Source of the DNA: Wenyingzhuangia aestuarii
GTDB lineage: Bacteria; Bacteroidota; Bacteroidia; Flavobacteriales; Flavobacteriaceae
Assembly: GCF_011927765.1 (NCBI RefSeq)
Contig: NZ_JAATJG010000007.1
Span: forward strand, 116,097-180,096
DNA: 64,000 nt
Reading direction: 5' to 3'
Shown: positions 57,248-64,000 of the stretch, piece by piece
Layout of the letters: each line of letters starts with the position of its first letter
How positions within the stretch are numbered: the stretch's first letter is position 1
Made by a program: the position numbers and the translations under genes
Notes under the pieces: generated by a model
Databases searched by the model: none
What the model saw: the letters and a program-made list of their open reading frames with translations, nothing else
Told to the model about the DNA's origin: nothing

Positions 57248-58297
57248 TTACCAGCTAAATTTAAAAATAGTAGTACTTTTAAATTCTTCACCTGCTTTGG
57301 TAATAGATTTTGGTGAATTTTCTATGTTTGGTCCGTTAGGGAATCTGTGTGTTTCACAACAAAAACCTCTGTACTTTCCAAATTGTTGTCCGTTTTCTCT
57401 TTGTATTTCATCAGAAGTATATTTACCTGTATAGAACAACATTCCAGGTTCTGAAGTAGATACTTCTAATTTTCTTGATGTAATGTTTGATGAAATTTCT
57501 GCTACTTTTTCTAATTGAAAATTCTCTTTGTCAAAAATGTAATAATGTTCAAAACCATCATTCATGGCAGTGTGTACATTTTTGATAATTTTAGAAGTTC
57601 TTAAATCATCATTTTCTCCATTTAAATTTACAACAGCTCCCAGAGCAGCTCCTGTTTCATCCATGGCTAATTTATTACTCGCGTTAATTTTAACACTGTG
57701 ACCTTCTATAGAAGTTGAAAACCCATTTAAGTTAAAATAAGTATGATTGGTTAATGCCAATGGAGTATCTTGATCTGGAGTTGCTACATAATTAATAGCA
57801 AACTCATTTTGATCATTTAAAGTAAAAGTTACAGTTACGGTTACATTTCCAGGAAAACCTTCTTCCAAATCTTTACTTACTAAAGACATGGCAACACCTG
57901 ATACAAGATCTGTATCTATAATTTTTACGTCCCAAACTTTTTTATCAAACCCAACAACACCTCCGTGTAAATTATTATCGCCGCAGTTAGCTGCCAAAGG
58001 ATATTCTTTACCGTTTAATGTAAATTTTGAGTTTTTAATTTGAGAACAATATCTCCCTACAGTTCCACCAAAGTAAGGAGCATTGTCTGTATAACTTTTA
58101 GAAAAATAATTTTCAAACTGATCAAAACCACAAGCTAAATTCTCTATTTCTCCCTTATCATTTGGCACATTTACAGTGGTTACAGTAGCTCCAAAATTGC
58201 TGATTTTAATTTCTACTCCATTGTTATTTTTAATGCTATATAATGCTATATCTTGACCTTGATAGGTTCCAAATTTTGATACTGTTGTTTTCATCAA
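57248..58297 (-). CDS. galM: aldose 1-epimerase (mutarotase)
   Basis: Interconverts alpha and beta anomers of galactose or related aldoses. The 349-residue protein has NLHGGVVGFDKKVW (H111), the catalytic base region LTNHTYFNLNG (H185) and E315 in FCCETHRFPNGPN, the GalM catalytic set. No signal peptide, so it is cytoplasmic. In this operon it probably serves galactose or L-AHG released from agar. Start MMKTTVSKFG; the second Met is an alternative. Confidence 0.9.
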   Translation of the reverse strand: MMKTTVSKFGTYQGQDIALYSIKNNNGVEIKISNFGATVTTVNVPNDKGEIENLACGFDQFENYFSKSYTDNAPYFGGTVGRYCSQIKNSKFTLNGKEYPLAANCGDNNLHGGVVGFDKKVWDVKIIDTDLVSGVAMSLVSKDLEEGFPGNVTVTVTFTLNDQNEFAINYVATPDQDTPLALTNHTYFNLNGFSTSIEGHSVKINASNKLAMDETGAALGAVVNLNGENDDLRTSKIIKNVHTAMNDGFEHYYIFDKENFQLEKVAEISSNITSRKLEVSTSEPGMLFYTGKYTSDEIQRENGQQFGKYRGFCCETHRFPNGPNIENSPKSITKAGEEFKSTTIFKFSW

Positions 58298-58312
58298 TTT
58301 TACTTTTAAATT

Positions 58313-59407
58313 TTATTTTTCTTCGTATTGTGCTAATTTTTCCCAGTTAAAAATAACTCCTACACCAGGATAGTCTGGAGCCACTGCTCTGTAATTTTCT
58401 ACTACTAAAGGTCTTGTTGTGTATTCATCAATAGGAAAACTATGTACTTCTAACCAACCTGAATTAGGCTGAGCAGAAACCAAACTTACGTGTAGTTCTT
58501 GCATACCGTGAGAACAAGCTGGAATTCCATGCTTATCTGCTAATCTAGCAGCAGCCAACCATCCTGTTACCCCTCCACAATTAGAAGCATCTGGCTGTAC
58601 AAAAGATAATTTTGCTTGGTCAAATGCATATTCAAATTCGTGAATGGTATGTAAGTTTTCACCCATTGCTAAAGGAAAACCTGTAGCATCGGCAATTTCA
58701 CCAAAACCTTTGTAATTATCTGGAATAATTGGCTCTTCAAACCAAGTAATATTGTGTTCTTTAAACCCTTCAATCGCTTTAATTGCTTTTTCTACGGTCA
58801 TAGAATAATTTGCATCTACCATAAAAGTTACATCAGGACCAATGTATTCTCTAACAGCTTTGATACGGTCTAAATCTTCTTGTAAATTTTCACGACCAAT
58901 TTTAATTTTTACAGCATTAAAACCTCTTTCTAAATAACCTTTCATGTTATTTAACAACTTTTCTATAGGGAACATTAAGTCAATTCCACCACAGTAAGCT
59001 TTACAAGTATTTCCTGCTCCTCCAGCCATTTTCCATAAGGGTTGTCCTGCTTTTTTACAACGAATATCCCACAAGGCAATATCTACTGCAGAAATAGCAA
59101 AAGAGGCAATACCTCCACGACCTACATAATGAATATGCCATTCTAAAAAGTCATAAATACCTTCTACATCTGTACCATCTTTACCAATTAATACATTTGT
59201 AAAATCGTGTTCTACCATGGCTTTAATAGCAAAACCACCTTTACCACCTGTATATGTATATCCTGTACCTTGGCTACCATCTTCTAAAGTAATAGTTACG
59301 GTAACTAACTCAAAATGATAATGATCACCGTGTTTAGCATCTGACATTACCTCTGGTAACGGCACTGTAAACAACTGTGTTTTTATGTTTAAAATTTTTG
59401 TACTCAT
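58313..59407 (-). CDS. enolase-superfamily enzyme, probable 3,6-anhydro-L-galactonate cycloisomerase
   Basis: Mandelate racemase/muconate lactonising-type enzyme of 364 residues. The capping domain is N-terminal. The barrel has VKIKIG (K167, K169), metal ligands D198 (MVDANY), E224 (TWFEEP) and E250 (MGENLH), and H300 in ACSHGMQE. A family including cycloisomerases that open the anhydro ring of L-AHG acid to 2-keto-3-deoxy-L-galactonate fits in length and context. Alternative: a sugar-acid dehydratase such as L-fuconate or galactarate dehydratase. Its neighbours (an aldehyde dehydrogenase before it and no lactonase) favour the cycloisomerase. Confidence 0.82.
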   Translation of the reverse strand: MSTKILNIKTQLFTVPLPEVMSDAKHGDHYHFELVTVTITLEDGSQGTGYTYTGGKGGFAIKAMVEHDFTNVLIGKDGTDVEGIYDFLEWHIHYVGRGGIASFAISAVDIALWDIRCKKAGQPLWKMAGGAGNTCKAYCGGIDLMFPIEKLLNNMKGYLERGFNAVKIKIGRENLQEDLDRIKAVREYIGPDVTFMVDANYSMTVEKAIKAIEGFKEHNITWFEEPIIPDNYKGFGEIADATGFPLAMGENLHTIHEFEYAFDQAKLSFVQPDASNCGGVTGWLAAARLADKHGIPACSHGMQELHVSLVSAQPNSGWLEVHSFPIDEYTTRPLVVENYRAVAPDYPGVGVIFNWEKLAQYEEK

Positions 59408-59491
59408 AATTGTATGTTAAAAGAGAGTAAAGCCATTGGGACTGTAAACCAAAAAAACAGGAACCCAACAGCTAGTACTCTTAAATATTTC

Positions 59492-60946
59492 TTATGCTTT
59501 GTGTTTGATGTAGAAAGTTTTCTTTTCTAAATATTGTTCAAAACCATATTTACCATCTTCACCACCAGAACCTGATAATTTGTATCCGTTGTGGAAACCT
59601 TGGTGTTGTTCACCATGACCTCTGTTCACATAGATTTCACCATATTCTAGTTCATCGTTACATTTCATGATTGTGTTCATGTCGTTTGTAAACACCATCG
59701 CAGCTAATCCGTACTCACAATCATTTGCAAAACCAATAACCTGTTCAAAAGAACTAAACTTTAACACTGGTAAAATTGGTCCAAAAGATTCTTCGTGTAC
59801 AATTGTCATATCTTGTGTTACGTTGGTTAAAACCGTTGGCTCAAACCAATATCCTTTTTCAAACTCAGCACCTTCAGGTCTTTTACCTCCTGCAGCAATG
59901 GTAGCTCCTTCTTTTACAGAAACTTCTACTAAGTGCTCCATGTGCTTTAATTCATTTGCATTTACTTTAGGTCCCATATCCGTATCTTCTAACATTGGAT
60001 CACCTACTTTTATCTTAGCAACTTTTGCTAAGAATTTTTCCATAAACACATCATAAATTTCTTCGTGCACATACATACGTTCGTTACAAGTACAAACTTG
60101 TCCACAATTGTCAAAACGAGAATGTAAAGCTGCATCAACTGCTGCATCAATATCTGCATCAGCAAAAACAATAAAAGGGGCTTTACCTCCTAATTCTAAT
60201 TGAACATGTGTTAAATTGTCTGCTGCGTTACGTGCAATTTGCTGTCCTACAGGTGTAGAACCTGTCATGGTAACCATTTTACAAATAGGGCTCTCTACCA
60301 ATGCATTCCCCATTGCTCTACCTGGTCCTGTTAAAATGTTGATAACCCCTGCTGGAATTCCAACTTTGTTTGCCAAGTTTCCTAACTCTAAAGTTGCCAA
60401 TGGAGTTTCTGATGTAGGCTTAATTACAATGGTATTTCCTGCTACTAAAGCAGGTCCTAATTTACGTCCTGCTAATGCGAACGGAAAGTTCCATGCGGTA
60501 ATAGCAACAACTACTCCTCTTGGTACTTTTTGAATCCAGATTTGCTCATTTGGATTGTCTGAAGGAATAATATCTCCTTCAATTCTTCTAGCTCCTTCAC
60601 AAGCGTATCTAATAAAAGAAGCTCCAACTGCTACTTCAAAACGAGCTACTTTTAAAAGTTTTCCTTGTTCTTTAACCAATAACTGAGCTAATTCTTCTGT
60701 ATTAGCTTCAATTTCATCCGCTAATTTGTATAATAAATCAGCACGTTCACGAGCTGGTAATTTTTTCCATTCTTTTTGTGCTTTGTCAGCAGCTTCTAAA
60801 GCTTCAATAGCTTCTTCTGCGGTTCCATTTTGCACTTTTGCAACTACTTCTTCTGTAGATGGACTTATGATATCTATGGTTTGTCCTGAAGTTGATGTTC
60901 TCCATTCTCCGTTAATAAATAACTGATACTCTTTTACCTGTGACAT
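59492..60946 (-). CDS. aldehyde dehydrogenase, probable 3,6-anhydro-L-galactose dehydrogenase
   Basis: NAD(P)-dependent oxidoreductase of 484 residues, related to lactaldehyde dehydrogenase AldA. The Rossmann domain has AWNFPFALAGRKLGPAL (N153). Catalytic E251 is in LELGGKAPF and C285 in NCGQVCTCNER. The C-terminal EYGEIYVNRGHGEQHQGFHNGYK is typical of the AldA/AHG dehydrogenase group. L-AHG is a free aldehyde, so a dehydrogenase of this type is its known first catabolic enzyme. Lactaldehyde oxidation from fucose or rhamnose is the alternative. Confidence 0.85.
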   Translation of the reverse strand: MSQVKEYQLFINGEWRTSTSGQTIDIISPSTEEVVAKVQNGTAEEAIEALEAADKAQKEWKKLPARERADLLYKLADEIEANTEELAQLLVKEQGKLLKVARFEVAVGASFIRYACEGARRIEGDIIPSDNPNEQIWIQKVPRGVVVAITAWNFPFALAGRKLGPALVAGNTIVIKPTSETPLATLELGNLANKVGIPAGVINILTGPGRAMGNALVESPICKMVTMTGSTPVGQQIARNAADNLTHVQLELGGKAPFIVFADADIDAAVDAALHSRFDNCGQVCTCNERMYVHEEIYDVFMEKFLAKVAKIKVGDPMLEDTDMGPKVNANELKHMEHLVEVSVKEGATIAAGGKRPEGAEFEKGYWFEPTVLTNVTQDMTIVHEESFGPILPVLKFSSFEQVIGFANDCEYGLAAMVFTNDMNTIMKCNDELEYGEIYVNRGHGEQHQGFHNGYKLSGSGGEDGKYGFEQYLEKKTFYIKHKA

Positions 60947-60973
60947 ATTTTTAGTTTTTAGTTAGTTATAGAT

Positions 60974-61744
60974 TTATCTTCCCATCCATCCACCGTCTAC
61001 TAACATAACGGTACCGTTCATATAAGCAGCTGCTTCTGATGCTAAGAAAACTGTAGGTCCTGCAAAGTCAGTTGCTTCACCCCATCTTCCGGCTGGTATT
61101 CTTGATAAGATAGATTCTGATCTTACTGGATCGTTTCTTAATGCTTCTGTATTATCTGTAGCAATGTAACCTGGTGCAATTGCATTTACATTTACTCCTT
61201 TACCTGCCCATTCGTTAGCAAAAGCCATAGTTAACTGACCAATTGCTCCTTTACTTGCAGCATATCCTGGTACAGTAATTCCTCCTTGGAATGTTAATAA
61301 AGAAGCTGTAAAAATTACTTTACCGTGTCCTCTACTTACCATTTCTTTTCCAATTTCTCTGGTTAAGATAAATTGAGCATTTTGATTTACTTCAATCACT
61401 TTATCCCACATTTCATCTGGATGCTCGGCAGCAGGTGCACGTAAAATTGTACCTGCATTATTTACTAGAATATCTATTTGTGGATGCTCTTTTTTTACCT
61501 CTGCAATAAATGCATATAAAGATTTTCTATCAGAAAAATCGCATTGGTAAGCGCTAAAAGACTTTCCTGTAGCTTCTACCGCTTTAGAAACTGCACTACC
61601 GCTTAATTCTAAAGATGCCGAAACTCCAATAATGTTTGCTCCAGCCTCAGCCAAACCAACAGCCATTGCCATTCCAATTCCTCTTTTACAACCTGTTACT
61701 AAAGCTGTTTTTCCCTCTAAACTAAATTTATTTAATATACTCAT
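60974..61744 (-). CDS. KduD-like short-chain dehydrogenase, probable 2,5-diketo-3-deoxygalactonate reductase
   Basis: Cytoplasmic SDR of 256 residues with TGCKRGIG for NAD(P), NNAG (96-99), S149, Y162 and K166 as the catalytic set, and the KduD-type C-terminus AAYMNGTVMLVDGGWMGR. KduD interconverts 2,5-diketo-3-deoxygluconate and 2-keto-3-deoxy-D-gluconate. In L-AHG breakdown a reductase of this type makes 2-keto-3-deoxy-D-gluconate from the diketo acid. Assignment is by family and context. Confidence 0.82.
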   Translation of the reverse strand: MSILNKFSLEGKTALVTGCKRGIGMAMAVGLAEAGANIIGVSASLELSGSAVSKAVEATGKSFSAYQCDFSDRKSLYAFIAEVKKEHPQIDILVNNAGTILRAPAAEHPDEMWDKVIEVNQNAQFILTREIGKEMVSRGHGKVIFTASLLTFQGGITVPGYAASKGAIGQLTMAFANEWAGKGVNVNAIAPGYIATDNTEALRNDPVRSESILSRIPAGRWGEATDFAGPTVFLASEAAAYMNGTVMLVDGGWMGR

Positions 61745-61757
61745 GATGATTTACTTT

Positions 61758-62774
61758 TTATAATTGACAATCCATTAACACCTTTAATCCATCAGGATTT
61801 TTATCGATGTTTTCGAATACAGTTTGAATTTTAGATAATGGTTGAACATCTGTAATCATTTGTTCAAATGGCAATTCGTTTGCAGTAATTAATTGGATTG
61901 ATTTTTCATAATCTTCTTTTTCGTAGACACGAGCTCCGATTAACTTTAATTCTTTCCAGAAAAATTTAAACAAATCAATTTCTTTTTTAACCCCATGAAT
62001 AGCTACCATTACAATTCTACCACGAATTCCAGCTACTTCACACATAACATCCAAAGCAGGCTGTACTCCAGCTACTTCAAAAACAACATCTGCTCTTCTG
62101 TCTTCTGTTTTGCTTTTTACATATTCTACCAAATCTACTTCTAAAGGACTTACAGCATCAAAACCTAATTCTTTAGCTTTTGCAATACGAGTAGGATTTA
62201 CTTCAGAAATAATTACTTGTGCTCCTACTTCTTTAGCCACCATTGCAACTAATAAACCAATAGGCCCACCTCCTAAAACAACAGCAGTTTCACCTTTTAC
62301 CAATCCACTTAAACGCACATCATGCGCAGCTACTGATAACGGCTCTATTAAAGCAGCTAATTTTAAATCTGTAGACTCTTGTAATTTGTGTAAAGTAAAT
62401 GCAGGTACATTCCAGTATTGTTGCATAGATCCCGGGCTATCAATCCCAATAAATTTTAACTCTTCACAGATGTGATTAAATCCTTTATCTGATGCTTTTA
62501 CTTTTCTATCATCTAAAGGACGAACAACAACTTTATCTCCAACCACATAGTCTACTACCCCTTCTCCAACAGCATCAATCACTCCAGACATTTCGTGACC
62601 AATTGTTTGTGGCATGTCTACTCTTTTGTCCATCATACCATGGTAGATGTGTACATCTGTACCGCAAACTCCAGAGTATGCTACTTTAATTCTAACCTCT
62701 CCATTTTGAGGTTGCTCAATTTCCTTTTCAATTACATCAAAGGTTTTATCACCCTTATATACTGTTGCTATCAT
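61758..62774 (-). CDS. zinc-type medium-chain dehydrogenase, probable 2-keto-3-deoxy-L-galactonate 5-dehydrogenase
   Basis: MDR-superfamily oxidoreductase of 338 residues. Catalytic zinc ligands are C37 (GVCGTD), H60/E61 (GHEMSG) and E144 (LIEPLSV). The NAD-binding region is VVLGGGPIGLL (166-176). The structural-zinc loop, which normally holds four cysteines near residues 88-108, is PLDDRKVKASDKGFNHICEEL and keeps only C103. Oxidation at C5 of 2-keto-3-deoxy-L-galactonate is the pathway step without another candidate enzyme here, so it is assigned by elimination. First gene of the operon, 51 nt downstream of the predicted -7 box. Confidence 0.78.
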   Translation of the reverse strand: MIATVYKGDKTFDVIEKEIEQPQNGEVRIKVAYSGVCGTDVHIYHGMMDKRVDMPQTIGHEMSGVIDAVGEGVVDYVVGDKVVVRPLDDRKVKASDKGFNHICEELKFIGIDSPGSMQQYWNVPAFTLHKLQESTDLKLAALIEPLSVAAHDVRLSGLVKGETAVVLGGGPIGLLVAMVAKEVGAQVIISEVNPTRIAKAKELGFDAVSPLEVDLVEYVKSKTEDRRADVVFEVAGVQPALDVMCEVAGIRGRIVMVAIHGVKKEIDLFKFFWKELKLIGARVYEKEDYEKSIQLITANELPFEQMITDVQPLSKIQTVFENIDKNPDGLKVLMDCQL

Positions 62775-62791
62775 CTTAAAAAATTATTAGA

Positions 62792-62823
62792 TTCCAAATA
62801 AGGAACTAGTTTCTTATTTGGAA
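62792..62823. promoter_or_regulatory. operator-like 32-bp palindrome O1, abutting the operon promoter
   Basis: Left arm TTCCAAATAAGGAA, centre CTAG, right arm TTTCTTATTTGGAA; the arms match at 13 of 14 positions. It directly follows the -7 box (62824-62831) in the transcription direction, so it covers the predicted start site, the classical place for a repressor. It shares the half-site CAAATA-x-GAAA-like core with O2. The likely ligand protein is the IclR-family regulator encoded just upstream. Confidence 0.75.
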
Positions 62824-62831
62824 CAAATATA
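62824..62831 (-). promoter_or_regulatory. -7 element of the L-AHG catabolic operon
   Basis: TATATTTG on the minus strand matches TAnnTTTG. It lies immediately upstream of palindrome O1, and transcription would start within O1, near 62,818. No TTTG or TTG is seen 17-23 nt further upstream, so the promoter may be weak without an activator. Confidence 0.6.
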
Positions 62832-62870
62832 CAATTAATTGTAAAAAACTCACTTTATTCCATAAAAAAA

Positions 62871-62902
62871 TGTCAAATATGAAATTAGTTTCATATTTGA
62901 CA
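62871..62902. promoter_or_regulatory. operator-like 32-bp palindrome O2
   Basis: Arms TGTCAAATATGAAA and TTTCATATTTGACA are perfect 14-base inverted repeats around TTAG. Centre-to-centre distance to O1 is 79 bp, and O2 would lie about 68 bp upstream of the predicted start. The same half-site (CAAATAwGAAA) occurs in O1, which argues for a protein-binding site rather than a chance hairpin. It could also weakly terminate iclR transcription. Confidence 0.72.
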
Positions 62903-63017
62903 TTGTTATCATCAACAAAACCCACTAAAACAAAGGGCTCTAAATATAAAAAAGCTCATAAACAATTGTCTAAACAACTATTTATGAACTTCTTATTTAA
63001 TATTTTTAAGAAAAAAA

Positions 63018-63806
63018 CTACCCTACAAAACCTAATTTTAAAGAAATTTCCTTCGCGTATTTTGCTATTACTTCACCTTTTTTATCAAAGTCTTTAGAAG
63101 GTAATCTACCATGGGGTGCTGTAATCCAAATAGCAGCTACGGGAACACCATATTCGTTAAAAACAGGAGCTCCAACACAATTAATCCCCTGAATATCTTC
63201 TCCATTATCTACAGCGTATCCTATTTTTTTAACTTGTTTTAATTGTTCTTTAAACACTTCTTTAGAAACTAGGGTGTTTTCTGTAAAAGGAGTAAACTCT
63301 ATTTGATCTACAATGGCATTCATTTCATTTTCTGGCAAATGAGCTAAAATAGATTTTCCACCTACAGAACTGTGTAAGCTAAACTGTGTTCCTTGCTCTA
63401 CAAATAATTTTACTGGGTACGATGAAGCTACTTGTTCTAAAATAGTTCCTTTGTCTCCCAAAATAATTCCCAACATTACAGATTCTTTTAACTCATCTCT
63501 TGTGGCTCTCATTATATCTATAGAAACTTCTGCAATACTTTGCTCGTTCATTGCAGATAAACCTAAAGTCAACATTTTTCTGGAAAGCGTAATTTTTTTA
63601 GTTGTTTCGTTTTTTTGTAGATAATTTTTAAAAATTAAAGTATTAATAATTCTAAAAGCCGAAGTTTTAGTAATAGCTAATTTTTCTATAATTTCTGCTA
63701 ACGTTAAACCTCCTTTACAAGTAGCCAATAATTCAATAATCATTAATCCACGTTCTAAGTTGGGTACGTTGTATGCAGGTTTGCTTTCTTCGTTTAAAAT
63801 ACTCAT
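63018..63806 (-). CDS. IclR-family transcriptional regulator
   Basis: A 262-residue regulator with an N-terminal winged helix-turn-helix (about 15-75, NLERGLMIIELLATCKGGLTLAEI, then ITKTSAFRIINTLIFKNYL) and a C-terminal IclR effector domain (about 90-260, SSVGGKSILAHLPE, then GYAVDNGEDIQGINCVGAPVFN and AAIWITAPHGRL). Members such as KdgR bind keto-deoxy sugar acids. It lies 243 nt upstream of the catabolic operon, same strand, with palindromes O1 and O2 in between. Repression relieved by a pathway intermediate is likely, but inferred. Confidence 0.92.
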   Translation of the reverse strand: MSILNEESKPAYNVPNLERGLMIIELLATCKGGLTLAEIIEKLAITKTSAFRIINTLIFKNYLQKNETTKKITLSRKMLTLGLSAMNEQSIAEVSIDIMRATRDELKESVMLGIILGDKGTILEQVASSYPVKLFVEQGTQFSLHSSVGGKSILAHLPENEMNAIVDQIEFTPFTENTLVSKEVFKEQLKQVKKIGYAVDNGEDIQGINCVGAPVFNEYGVPVAAIWITAPHGRLPSKDFDKKGEVIAKYAKEISLKLGFVG

Positions 63807-63830
63807 CTACTTCTAATTCTTTTGTATGAG

Positions 63831-63838
63831 CAAAAGTA
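63831..63838 (-). promoter_or_regulatory. -7 element of the iclR-type gene
   Basis: TACTTTTG on the minus strand, 24 nt before the ATG, matches TAnnTTTG. The remaining 160 bases to the window edge show only a weak GGAAACTTATCATTT stretch that faintly resembles an O1/O2 half-site, and no gene I can support. Confidence 0.5.
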
Positions 63839-64000
63839 GTATTATTTACGGAAACTTATCATTTAATAAAAAAGTCAAAAGTCAAGGAGTGGAATGCGTT
63901 TAAAGAGGATCAATCACAAAAGTTGTGTGTGAATTAGGATAGTTTTAGTTTTGAGGTTTAAATTTATTCGTATTGGAACTTACTTTAGACCTTTTAAAAC

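Noticed and set aside
58313..59407. L-fuconate dehydratase as the primary call for the enolase-superfamily gene
   Set aside because: An L-fucose-type route would need a sugar 1-dehydrogenase and lactonase, neither of which is present, while an aldehyde dehydrogenase and GH117 are. Retained only as an alternative.
62871..62902. O2 palindrome as a simple terminator of the iclR-type gene
   Set aside because: It has no strong U-tract on the transcribed strand, is A/T-rich, and shares its half-site with O1. Kept as an operator candidate instead.
63945..64000. Possible 3' end of a minus-strand gene entering from the right edge (ends FKPQN, stop TAA)
   Set aside because: Only 18 codons are visible and no family can be recognised; chance cannot be excluded.

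Overview
The window is AT-rich chromosomal DNA from a marine, algae-associated member of the Flavobacteriaceae (Bacteroidota). The evidence is lineage-specific: promoters of the type TTTG-N17-23-TAnnTTTG and almost no Shine-Dalgarno sequences, an exosortase F pair, a type IX secretion sorting domain, a fused ResB-CcsA protein, NrfHA nitrite reductase and a glycan-use locus for red-algal galactans. The genus cannot be fixed from the sequence alone.

Layout. (1) 1-16,754, minus strand: one continuous block in which the str, S10, spc and alpha ribosomal-protein operons are fused (rpsL to rplQ, with fusA, secY, infA and rpoA; no tuf), probably read from a promoter at 16,811-16,841 and interrupted by three structured intergenic spacers. 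(2) 16,980-19,961, plus: an Omp85-type outer-membrane protein, RlmB and a PhnA-type zinc protein. (3) 20,015-25,363, minus: ResB-CcsA, NrfA and NrfH, an ammonifying nitrite-reduction operon with an FNR-like palindrome upstream. (4) 25,516-28,937, plus: an RluA-type pseudouridine synthase, a JmjC-like cupin and a Grx-Grx-thioredoxin reductase fusion. (5) Two identical tRNA-Leu(UAA) genes. (6) 29,504-34,546, plus: a cytochrome oxidase assembly and subunit cluster (CtaB, two subunit III proteins, subunit IV, a Sco-like protein, SCO1, DUF420), then KsgA and MgtE. (7) Two EamA-type transporters and the exosortase F pair. (8) 39,153-47,939, plus: PurH, MreBCD-PBP2-RodA, PyrF and a BtuF-like binding protein. 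(9) 47,942-63,806, minus: a polysaccharide-utilisation locus for agar or porphyran.

In region 9 a secreted GH86 endo-enzyme would cut agar or porphyran. GH117, GH2 and GH29 exo-enzymes would then release 3,6-anhydro-L-galactose (L-AHG), galactose and possibly L-galactose. A RhaT-like symporter and a mutarotase would handle the sugars. An aldehyde dehydrogenase, an enolase-superfamily cycloisomerase, a medium-chain dehydrogenase and a KduD-like short-chain dehydrogenase together match the four steps L-AHG to L-AHG acid to 2-keto-3-deoxy-L-galactonate to the 2,5-diketo acid to 2-keto-3-deoxy-D-gluconate. An IclR-family gene sits upstream, and between it and the catabolic operon lie two large, related 32-bp palindromes, one abutting the predicted -7 promoter element. 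I regard this putative switch and the complete L-AHG cassette as the most interesting part of the window, together with the tandem glutaredoxin-thioredoxin reductase fusion. No SusC/SusD pair, sulfatase, KDG kinase or KDPG aldolase is in the window. No gap between genes exceeds about 250 bases, and I saw no insertion sequence, CRISPR array or phage gene.
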